Shown piece by piece: positions 1-5,006 of a DNA stretch of 5,006 bases. The notes beneath the pieces are model-generated. The model was not told where the DNA came from, did not search any database, and saw nothing but the letters and a program-made list of their open reading frames with translations. Every line of letters begins with the position of its first letter. Within the stretch, counting starts at the first letter, position 1. This DNA is from Deltaproteobacteria bacterium. GTDB lineage: Bacteria; Desulfobacterota; Desulfobacteria; Desulfobacterales; JAFDHS01. The stretch lies in NCBI GenBank assembly GCA_019308655.1, contig JAFDHS010000094.1:1-5006 (forward strand), written 5' to 3'. The translations under genes and the position numbers were made by a program.

Positions 1-361
1 GGCAAAATATAAAAAAAATAAGATATTCGCTGATGCCACGTCACATAAACGGCCCTTCCTTTTGATTCCAAGAGAGCCTTTTTTTTCTCTTTTTTACCTT
101 TTACATCGATGAGACGGTACGAGTGCAGCAAAAGTTTTAGCAGCAGGCCGAAAATGGGGATGATTTTAAAAAGAAATTTTTCATGTCTTCGTAATGGGGA
201 GTACTTAACGGATTTGGATTTCATGCTTTTCCTGTCAAAACGATCCGGTTGTTTTATTTTTATCTGCCGGATCCAATATAAAAATGATAGTGAAACGGCG
301 CCTGCATGTCAAACAAAAAGCGGCTTTAAGATATTGAGAAAAAAATACTGACCTTTTTTAT
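1..361. other. upstream non-coding region, no supported gene
   Basis: I see no convincing gene here. A plus-strand reading frame at 109-351 could encode 80 residues, but it has no Shine-Dalgarno sequence (the bases before its ATG are pyrimidine-rich), no recognisable motif and an unnatural composition, so I do not call it. Two weak structures are visible. One is a 6-bp AT-rich stem (70-75 with 86-91) followed by a T-rich stretch to about 100, which could be the weak terminator of a gene to the left. The other is a perfect 7-bp inverted repeat, GATCCGG (242-248) with CCGGATC (267-273), around an 18-nt T-rich loop. Neither can be assigned a function from sequence alone. Confidence 0.6.
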
Positions 362-388
362 TAAAGTTTTTAATCAAAATGCCGATAA
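362..388 (+). promoter_or_regulatory. sigma-28 (FliA) flagellar-class promoter
   Basis: The -35 element TAAAGTTT (362-369) and the -10 element GCCGATAA (381-388) are separated by exactly 11 nt. This equals the enterobacterial FliA consensus TAAAGTTT-N11-GCCGATAA at all sixteen defined positions. Transcription would be expected to start near 395, giving a leader of roughly 105 nt before the MCP start at 501. FliA promoters typically drive late flagellar and chemotaxis genes, so the position directly upstream of an MCP fits. No competing sigma-70 or sigma-54 promoter stands out in the leader. Confidence 0.9.
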
Positions 389-500
389 AATAGACAAAAT
401 ATAAGATTGTTTTGAAAAATCATAAAAACCCGCGCTGATATCAACTCCCAACCAAAAATTAACCGCCAAGAATTATTGCATTAAAAGGAGTAAATCCAAA

Positions 501-2063
501 ATGGGAACTTCACTTAGACTTTCCGCAAGAATCTGGTCAAGTATCGGTGTTTTGATTATTGGATATATATTTTCACTGTTTTTTTCCTATTCTACCTTCC
601 ATCGGATTCAAGACAAGCTGTCAAATATTTCAAATTTTGCTGTTACATCAACGGAAATCAGCCAAAAGGTAATCGCCGGTTTCGGCCGCCAAACAAAATT
701 TTACGAAGACGCGGTGATGCTCGGCCAATCCGAATTATTGGATGAAGCAAAAAAAGAAGCATCCTGTGTAAAAACGGCTTTAAATGGTTTGAAGAGTCTG
801 AGCGGAATCAGCGAAAAAAATCAGCAAAATATTATTGAAATATCAACCATACTGGAGAGCTATACCGATTCAGCAAATTCCGTCTATTATAAAATGAGTA
901 GAGATGAAACAGATGATGTTTCCGAACAGGATATTGTTCATCTTACGGAGGAAAATAAGAATATATCAAAGAAACTCAACGAGCTTTCCATTGCCGTTCA
1001 GCATAATGTTTCGGAAAATATTTCATCGGTTATTAAAAACGCAAAAAAAAGTAATAATATAAATGTAATACTTTCTCTTTTGATTATAGGTATCTCTGTA
1101 TTTATAATCTTCATAGTTATTAAACGGTCCATCACAAGGGTTTTGTATCAACTATCCGAAGGGATAAACAAATCTTCCCAAAGAGTTGCTTCGGGTTCTT
1201 TCCAAATATTTTCCGCCAGTCAGTCTTTTTCCGAAGGCGCATCTGAACAAGCCGCATCTATAGAAGAAACATCTTCATCTCTGGAAGAAATGTCTTCGAT
1301 GACCAAGCAGAACGCGGACAATGCCGATCAGGCCGATAACCTTATGAAAAAGACCAACCATGTTGTTGATAAGGCCAATGAGTCGATGAACGAATTGATC
1401 AATTCAATAGAGGATATCTCCAAGGCGAGTGAAGATACTCAGCAAATCATCAAGACCATCGATGAGATCGCCTTCCAGACCAATCTTCTGGCCTTGAATG
1501 CGGCGGTTGAGGCTGCAAGGGCCGGTGAGTCCGGAGCAGGCTTTGCCGTGGTTGCAGATGAAGTTCGGAACTTGGCCATGCGGGCTGCCGAAGCAGCCAA
1601 GAATACGGCAGAACTGATCGAAGGTACAATGAAGAAAGTAAACGAGGGTTCAGAGCTTGTAAGCAGAACGAATGAGGCTTTTACGGAGGTTGCCGGAAAT
1701 GTTTCAAAGGGTGGTGAACTGGTTGGTGAAATTGCTGCTGCTTCAAATGAACAGGCACAAGGTATTGAACAGGTGAACAGGGCCGTTGTCGAAATGGACA
1801 AGGTGACCCAGCAGAATGCGGCCAATGCCGAAGAGACTGCTTCAGCGTCGGAAGAGATGAAGCAACAGGCCGAGCAAATGAAGAAATTTGTAAATGAACT
1901 GACGACATTGGTCGGAGGTCCGGCAAAAGGAATGGTTGACATACGCCCTACAAACACCTCTTTATCTGAAGTTACAAATTTCAAAGCAAAAAAAATAGTG
2001 GACAGTCGGGAGGTTATGTCGGATCAGGTCGTCTCTATGGATGATGATTTCGGGGACTTCTAA
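501..2063 (+). CDS. methyl-accepting chemotaxis protein (transmembrane receptor)
   Basis: A 520-residue chemoreceptor that should sense a periplasmic signal and control CheA through CheW at the inner membrane. A first membrane segment (about 12-31) and a second (about 188-207) enclose a periplasmic region of about 155 residues, predicted mostly helical, perhaps a four-helix bundle; I cannot name its ligand. The cytoplasmic part is a classic MCP signalling domain. Its hairpin tip, about 321-356, includes EIAFQTNLLALNAAVEAARA and GFAVVADEVRNLA. Methylation-type sites with paired Glu are visible at 255-256, 262-263, 444-445 and 451-452. There is no complete HAMP domain: only a short linker follows the second membrane segment. 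No CheR-tethering xWxxF pentapeptide is present; the protein ends in an acidic tail, MDDDFGDF. The start is supported by AAGGAG at 485-490. It is first in the operon, behind the FliA-type promoter. The signalling half is visibly GC-richer than the sensor half. Confidence 0.95.
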   Translation: MGTSLRLSARIWSSIGVLIIGYIFSLFFSYSTFHRIQDKLSNISNFAVTSTEISQKVIAGFGRQTKFYEDAVMLGQSELLDEAKKEASCVKTALNGLKSLSGISEKNQQNIIEISTILESYTDSANSVYYKMSRDETDDVSEQDIVHLTEENKNISKKLNELSIAVQHNVSENISSVIKNAKKSNNINVILSLLIIGISVFIIFIVIKRSITRVLYQLSEGINKSSQRVASGSFQIFSASQSFSEGASEQAASIEETSSSLEEMSSMTKQNADNADQADNLMKKTNHVVDKANESMNELINSIEDISKASEDTQQIIKTIDEIAFQTNLLALNAAVEAARAGESGAGFAVVADEVRNLAMRAAEAAKNTAELIEGTMKKVNEGSELVSRTNEAFTEVAGNVSKGGELVGEIAAASNEQAQGIEQVNRAVVEMDKVTQQNAANAEETASASEEMKQQAEQMKKFVNELTTLVGGPAKGMVDIRPTNTSLSEVTNFKAKKIVDSREVMSDQVVSMDDDFGDF

Positions 2064-2103
2064 TTTTATAGAATATCAAGTTTAATTTAAAAGGAGAGAA
2101 CGT

Positions 2104-2556
2104 ATGAAAATTAAAGACGGAATAGGGATATTTCTTGCAGCATTCATGCTGGTCTGTTTCTCATTCCCAACCGGTGTTTTAATATCCGCTGCATCCGATG
2201 GCGATGTGATCATCATAGGCAACAAGAATGTGCCTGCAAGCTCGTTGTCCAAAAAGGATATACAAAACATTTATCTCGGCAGGAAAACAAAGTGGGACAA
2301 CAATCAGAAAATCATCTTTGTGACATTGAAAAAGGGCGAAGTACACAAAAGATTTATTAAGGAATATGTTGGGAAAACCTCCGCCCAATACAGGAACTAT
2401 TGGAAAAAACAGGTTTTTACCGGTAAGGGCAAGGCGCCTAAATGCTTTGATGCAGAAGAAAAACTCGTCGATTATGTAGCTAATACCGAAGGGGCGATAG
2501 GCTATATTTCTTCCGGAACGAATAAGGATAGTGTAAAAACCATTTCTACAAATTAG
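2104..2556 (+). CDS. small secreted PstS-like periplasmic binding-protein homologue
   Basis: A 150-residue exported protein. Residues 1-30 form a signal peptide: Lys-rich start, hydrophobic core at about 7-27 and likely cleavage near SA-A at 28-30. Cys18 is not in a proper lipobox, so I expect a soluble periplasmic protein. The mature part resembles the type 2 phosphate-binding (PstS-like) family: LSKKDIQNIYLGRKTKW (48-64), the YWKKQVFTGKGKAPK stretch (99-113) and GAIGYISS (130-137). Full PstS proteins have roughly twice this length or more, with two lobes and an N-terminal phosphate-gripping loop. That loop is missing here, so phosphate binding is unproven. AAGGAG at 2091-2096, 7 nt before ATG, supports the start. 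It lies 40 nt after the MCP and 11 nt before the porin, with no ABC permease or ATPase nearby. A role in presenting a ligand to the MCP or a partnership with the porin is inference. Confidence 0.85.
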   Translation: MKIKDGIGIFLAAFMLVCFSFPTGVLISAASDGDVIIIGNKNVPASSLSKKDIQNIYLGRKTKWDNNQKIIFVTLKKGEVHKRFIKEYVGKTSAQYRNYWKKQVFTGKGKAPKCFDAEEKLVDYVANTEGAIGYISSGTNKDSVKTISTN

Positions 2557-2567
2557 GAGGCTGATAA

Positions 2568-3818
2568 ATGAAAAAAACGGCAATCATTTTTATAACGATA
2601 TTGATGAGTGTTGCATTTGCGAAGAATATCCGGGCAGCCGAGTTAGGTAGCGTTGATATCCACGGATTTATCTCTCAAGGTTATTTGTATTCCGACAGTT
2701 ACAACTATCTGGCCAATGACACCGAGGGCGGAACTTTTCAGTTCAATGAAGTAGGAATAAATTTCTCCAAAGACCTGACCGATGAATTGCGTGTGGGCAT
2801 GCAATTTTTTGCACGCGACCTTGGAGACCTTAATAATGATGAAGTTATACTAGATTGGGCATTTGCGGATTATCATTGGCGGGACTGGGCCGGGCTTCGC
2901 GCCGGTAAATTGAAGGTGCCGTTTGGCTTGTACAACGAAACCAGAGATATTGACCTGCTGCGTACAAGTGTTCTGCTCCCGTCGGGCGTATATCTTGAAT
3001 CCTTTCGTGATGCATTTGTCGGATTGAAAGGGGTCGGTTTATATGGCGATGTATCGCTCGGTATAATGGGCGGCGCGGCCTACCAGTTGCAGCTCGGCAC
3101 AATGAATGTGGATAACGACAACGGCATCGCAAAGATGATTGAAAGCCTATTATCATTCAACATGAGCACAGGGATGAGCAGACAGATGGGCACGAGCGTG
3201 GATGTGGATGTTGATGTCACCGACTTTAAAGTGGACGAGGTATATAACGGCGCTTTACAGTGGAATACGCCCCTCGAGGGTCTACGACTAGGATCCAGCA
3301 TATTTTTAGCGGATTTTAAGGCGGACGCAGACATTGATTTGACGGCCATAGCAATGGGGATCGTGGACGGTGAATTCGAGTTTAGAGACCTGGTCGCGTA
3401 CACTCTATCCGCCGAATATACGTGGGAGAATCTGGTCCTGGCCTGTGAATATTTTAACCTGGAAATGGATGTTTGCTCAGATTTGACGAAAACTCCCAAG
3501 GAGCTTGAAGGGTATTATGTCGGCGCCTCCTACCGCTTCACCGATTGGTTTGAGTTGGGAACATATTATTCCGTGGCATATCCGGATGCCACGGATAAAG
3601 ATGGTAACAAAAGGGTATTGCTCGGAGAAAAAGATTATAGCGCATGGTCAAAGGACCTTGCGCTGTCCTCACGCTTTGATATCAACGAGTATTGGGTTTT
3701 CAAGATGGAAGGCCATTGGATGGATGGAACCGCCTATCTTTTGGACGTGGATAATCCTGATGGTTTCCCCGACAAAAACTGGTTCATGTTTGCTGCAAAA
3801 TTGTCATTCAACTTTTAG
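2568..3818 (+). CDS. outer-membrane beta-barrel porin
   Basis: A 416-residue outer-membrane protein that probably lets small solutes diffuse into the periplasm. It starts with a signal peptide (MKKTAIIF..., cleavage after AFA at 18 or IRA at 23). The mature protein opens with VDIHGFISQGYLYSD, then shows alternating amphipathic strands and aromatic girdles typical of porins. A conserved-looking block at 108-132 (AGLRAGKLKVPFGLYNETRD and onward) resembles the phosphate-selective OprO/OprP-type and related porins, where the G-K-P-G strand is typical. It ends in WFMFAAKLSFNF with the terminal Phe expected of a barrel-assembly signal. The region about 206-258 is Asp-rich with alternating Asp-Val, probably an external loop. 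Two cysteines (293 and 303) lie ten residues apart, uncommon for a porin. AGGAGG at 2555-2560 overlaps the preceding stop codon, which argues for translational coupling. Substrate is unknown; the family assignment below porin level is tentative. Confidence 0.88.
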   Translation: MKKTAIIFITILMSVAFAKNIRAAELGSVDIHGFISQGYLYSDSYNYLANDTEGGTFQFNEVGINFSKDLTDELRVGMQFFARDLGDLNNDEVILDWAFADYHWRDWAGLRAGKLKVPFGLYNETRDIDLLRTSVLLPSGVYLESFRDAFVGLKGVGLYGDVSLGIMGGAAYQLQLGTMNVDNDNGIAKMIESLLSFNMSTGMSRQMGTSVDVDVDVTDFKVDEVYNGALQWNTPLEGLRLGSSIFLADFKADADIDLTAIAMGIVDGEFEFRDLVAYTLSAEYTWENLVLACEYFNLEMDVCSDLTKTPKELEGYYVGASYRFTDWFELGTYYSVAYPDATDKDGNKRVLLGEKDYSAWSKDLALSSRFDINEYWVFKMEGHWMDGTAYLLDVDNPDGFPDKNWFMFAAKLSFNF

Positions 3819-3830
3819 GCAAAGGTAATC

Positions 3831-3874
3831 CCGGCGTTCCCGGTTTGTCCTTTAACCTAAGCCGGGCAAGCCGG
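3831..3874 (+). terminator. GC-rich hairpin after the porin gene
   Basis: Arms CCGGCGTTCCCGG (3831-3843) and CCGGGCAAGCCGG (3862-3874) pair at 11 of 13 positions, and the stem can be extended inward by T-G, T-A, T-A and G-T pairs. It starts 12 nt after the porin stop. No T-tract follows, so it is not a classic intrinsic terminator. It could be an mRNA 3' stabiliser, a pause site or a REP-like palindrome. It is listed as a terminator because of its location, with modest confidence. Confidence 0.4.
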
Positions 3875-3895
3875 AACCAAAGTTGTTTGCCAGTC

Positions 3896-3943
3896 ACTAA
3901 GGCACAAAGTAATTTTTTAAATTTTTTCTCTTCGTGTCTTAGT
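3896..3943. repeat. degenerate palindromic repeat of the CACWAAG type
   Basis: Arm ACTAAGGCACAAAG (3896-3909) faces CTTCGTGTCTTAGT (3930-3943) across a T/A-rich 20-nt loop; 12 of 14 positions are Watson-Crick pairs and one is a G-T wobble. Each arm is itself a short tandem of a CAC(T/A/G)AAG-like unit, and a further degenerate unit, CATAAAGAGCACAAA, continues at about 3966-3980. This pattern resembles interspersed repeats that I know from intergenic regions of Desulfobacterota and other phyla, whose function is unclear. Confidence 0.55.
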
Positions 3944-4005
3944 AGCGGAAAGAATTATTTTTTGCCATAAAGAGCACAAATTTCAGAATTAAGAGACCAA
4001 GGATT

Positions 4006-4052
4006 AGCAGCCTCTATATGGAAAGATTCAACATATAGAGGCTGCTTTCTTT
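4006..4052 (+). terminator. Rho-independent terminator, 15-bp perfect stem
   Basis: AGCAGCCTCTATATG (4006-4020) is the exact reverse complement of CATATAGAGGCTGCT (4032-4046). The loop is 11 nt (4021-4031) and the stem is followed by TTCTTTGT. This is the strongest terminator in the window on the plus strand and probably ends the MCP-binding protein-porin transcript, about 230 nt after the porin stop. The other strand has less T after the stem, so termination there is less likely. Alternatively it closes a small RNA processed from the 3' untranslated region. Confidence 0.75.
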
Positions 4053-4447
4053 GTATATTAGGGGAAATTATATCAGACCGGGCACTTCAAATTGAGGATG
4101 ACCGACCGCTTTTTCTTATGATCTTTTTCCAAGACCCTTCACTTCTTGAGTTTCAAAAACACCTGAAATACAAACCTTATCTCAACAATTTAAAAACTTT
4201 GTTTAACGTCGGTTCCGTTCCCAAATCCACTCGGTAGTTAACGGCAATAGTTTTTACTCGATGATCAAGTTTTTTCTCTTGTTTTTTCAGGCAACAGGTT
4301 TTTCACGGCATTTGTTTGGTTTCATGTGTCAGGTTTCAGCTATCGCGTTTCTCATTCCTGATACCTGAACACTGAAACCTACTCCTGAAGTCCCTAACGA
4401 TAACTGCTAATTGCACAGATCGAAAAAGCTTGAAGATCGACTTTTAA
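4053..4447. other. intergenic region without a supported gene
   Basis: No reading frame with a ribosome binding site or recognisable protein sequence is present on either strand between the terminator and the next transcription unit. The stretch is AT-rich with several T-tracts (for example around 4269-4288). It holds the palindromic repeat at 4331-4380, and near its right end AGATCGA occurs twice in direct orientation (4417-4423 and 4434-4440). I see no tRNA, riboswitch or transposase remnant. Confidence 0.55.
4331..4380. repeat. palindromic repeat, AGGTTTCAG / CTGAAACCT
   Basis: AGGTTTCAG (4331-4339) and CTGAAACCT (4372-4380) are perfect 9-bp inverted copies. The right side contains iterated CCTGA units (about 4357, 4364 and 4384), and the left side reads GTGTCAGGTTTCAG. 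The pattern resembles the dispersed TCAGGTTTCAGG / CCTGAACACTGAAACC repeats that litter intergenic DNA of many Desulfobacterota genomes; that family assignment is from memory, not a search. Confidence 0.5.
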
Positions 4448-4477
4448 ATGCGTTTACCCTGTTTGGCTTTCGATCTT
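4433..4477. promoter_or_regulatory. AAGATCGA inverted repeat upstream of a promoter (possible operator)
   Basis: AAGATCGA (4433-4440) and its reverse complement TCGATCTT (4470-4477) are separated by 29 nt. An extra direct copy of AGATCGA lies at 4417-4423. The cluster ends 3 nt before a TTGACA -35 box, a plausible position for a regulator binding site. The spacing is long and copies this short can arise by chance, so this is only a candidate. Confidence 0.25.
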
Positions 4478-4480
4478 GAA

Positions 4481-4509
4481 TTGACAGGCAAATGTCTCTT
4501 GGTTATAGA
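4481..4509 (+). promoter_or_regulatory. sigma-70-like promoter for the small protein and hydantoinase gene
   Basis: An exact TTGACA -35 box (4481-4486) is followed after 17 nt by TATAGA (4504-4509), which matches four of six positions of the -10 consensus TATAAT but lacks its final T. Transcription would begin near 4516. This is downstream of the earliest possible ATG of the small gene (4448) and so favours a later start for it. It is the best promoter I find for the second transcription unit. Confidence 0.45.
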
Positions 4510-4558
4510 TGGTATCCGTATTTGTTATAACCGAGAAAAGTTTTTTTTGAAAGCCCCT

Positions 4559-4738
4559 ATGAATATGCTGAATAGTTCAAAATATATCGTGATGGAAAAT
4601 CACAGAAACGAAACATATATTTGTTGTCCCAGAAAAAAAGGACGGCCTCGCATTCACGTTGATGTTTGCAGGGAATGCCGCTTGAAAAAGCGATGTAAAG
4701 CCTATCAGTTGTATCTGCAGCCGGAATTATTTAAATAA
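4559..4738 (+). CDS. small basic cysteine-rich protein with AT-hook-like core, function unknown
   Basis: A 59-residue protein in this reading; I do not recognise a named family. Visible are a Cys-Cys pair followed by PRKKGRPRI, which fits the AT-hook core (basic residues around GRP), and then a C-x2-C-x5-C cluster (CRECRLKKRC). The four or five cysteines could bind a metal ion and the basic segment nucleic acid; both are inference. The C-x2-C-x5-C part also resembles the cysteine cluster in some transposases, but no other transposase sequence is present. The start is uncertain. The frame is open from an ATG at 4448 (96 residues), but a promoter lies inside that extension. ATG 4559 has a weak GAAAG 5 nt upstream, and ATG 4592 (48 residues) would still keep all the cysteines. 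The stop is 22 nt before the next gene, so the two are probably cotranscribed. Confidence 0.5.
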   Translation: MNMLNSSKYIVMENHRNETYICCPRKKGRPRIHVDVCRECRLKKRCKAYQLYLQPELFK

Positions 4739-4760
4739 TTTATTTTATAAGGTAAATGTC

Positions 4761-5006
4761 ATGATTATAGGATTGGATGTCGGCGGCACCCACACGGATG
4801 TCGTCCTTTTGAATCAGGAAGGTCTTGTAAAAAAGATCAAGGTGCCCACAGATGCTGCTGATCTTTTTAAAACGGTTCTGCCGGGTCTTGAGAAAATTAC
4901 GGAAGATATAGATCCCCAAAAAATAAGCCGCATTGTCCTCAGTACCACACTGACCACAAACGCTATCGTTCAAAAAAAAATTCAGCCGGTCGGTATAATC
5001 GTGACC
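4761..5006 (+). CDS. hydantoinase/oxoprolinase family protein, N-terminal part
   Basis: The first 82 residues of a gene that runs off the right edge. MIIGLDVGGTHTDVVLLN at the start is the phosphate-1-type glycine-rich loop of the ASKHA fold, as found at the N-terminus of hydantoinase A / 5-oxoprolinase proteins. STTLTTNAIVQ (about 62-72) matches the family's conserved T-T-x-x-T-N-A segment. Members hydrolyse cyclic amides (hydantoins, 5-oxoproline) with ATP, or act in related carboxylases such as those for acetone or acetophenone; the substrate cannot be told from this fragment. Full subunits are usually around 500-700 residues or longer. TAAGGT at 4748-4753 is a usable ribosome binding site 7 nt before the ATG. 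It is probably cotranscribed with the small cysteine-rich gene upstream. Confidence 0.88.
   Translation, partial: MIIGLDVGGTHTDVVLLNQEGLVKKIKVPTDAADLFKTVLPGLEKITEDIDPQKISRIVLSTTLTTNAIVQKKIQPVGIIVT

Noticed and set aside
242..273. GATCCGG/CCGGATC hairpin as a minus-strand terminator
   Set aside because: Only 7 bp with an 18-nt loop and a weak following T-run, and no minus-strand gene leads into it.
109..351. 80-residue plus-strand reading frame upstream of the MCP promoter
   Set aside because: It has no ribosome binding site, no recognisable motif and a random-looking composition rich in Lys, Phe, Ser and Arg.
395..500. Cyclic-di-GMP or other riboswitch in the MCP leader
   Set aside because: Such riboswitches are common before motility genes in related bacteria, but I find no GEMM-type conserved core or convincing structured fold in this AT-rich leader.
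1439..1984. 181-residue minus-strand reading frame
   Set aside because: It lies wholly antisense to the conserved MCP signalling domain and reflects the codon pattern of that gene.
2179..2583. 134-residue minus-strand reading frame
   Set aside because: It is antisense to the PstS-like gene, which has a signal peptide, family motifs and a good ribosome binding site.
3080..3499. 139-residue minus-strand reading frame inside the porin gene
   Set aside because: The porin frame on the plus strand is clearly the coding one; this is a shadow rich in Ser.
3890..4380. CRISPR array
   Set aside because: The repeats are two different palindromic types, not regularly spaced direct repeats with unique spacers.
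4740..4973. 77-residue minus-strand reading frame at the right edge
   Set aside because: It overlaps the hydantoinase-family N-terminus, whose glycine-rich loop and TTNA segment are unambiguous.

Overview
The window looks like chromosome from a motile Gram-negative bacterium, most likely a Desulfobacterota member. The evidence is a methyl-accepting chemotaxis protein (MCP) signalling domain of the type common in that group, a small PstS-like periplasmic protein, an outer-membrane porin, and interspersed palindromic repeats of kinds I associate with those genomes. The taxonomic call is inference; no marker gene is present.

Layout. Positions 1-361 hold no convincing gene. A textbook flagellar sigma-28 (FliA) promoter, TAAAGTTT-N11-GCCGATAA, lies at 362-388. 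It heads a compact plus-strand operon of three genes: an MCP (501-2063), a short secreted PstS-like binding-protein homologue (2104-2556) and an outer-membrane beta-barrel porin (2568-3818). Gaps are 40 and 11 nt and every gene has a good Shine-Dalgarno sequence. A GC-rich hairpin follows the porin stop (3831-3874), then a degenerate palindromic repeat (3896-3943), then a perfect 15-bp stem with a T-rich tail (4006-4052), which is the best transcription terminator in the window. Positions 4053-4447 appear non-coding and contain another palindromic repeat (4331-4380).

A second plus-strand transcription unit starts near a sigma-70-like promoter (4481-4509). It encodes a small basic cysteine-rich protein with an AT-hook-like GRP core (about 4559-4738). 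After 22 nt comes the N-terminus of a hydantoinase/oxoprolinase-family enzyme, which runs off the right edge (4761-5006).

How the genes may work together. The most interesting point is the FliA-type promoter in front of MCP, periplasmic PstS-like protein and porin. If all three are expressed with the flagellum, the unit could be a sensory module: the porin admits a solute, the small periplasmic protein captures or presents it, and the MCP reports it to the chemotaxis machinery. The promoter and gene order are seen directly; the joint function is inference. The PstS-like protein is too short for a complete two-lobe phosphate-binding protein and no ABC permease or ATPase is nearby, so a role in uptake is doubtful.
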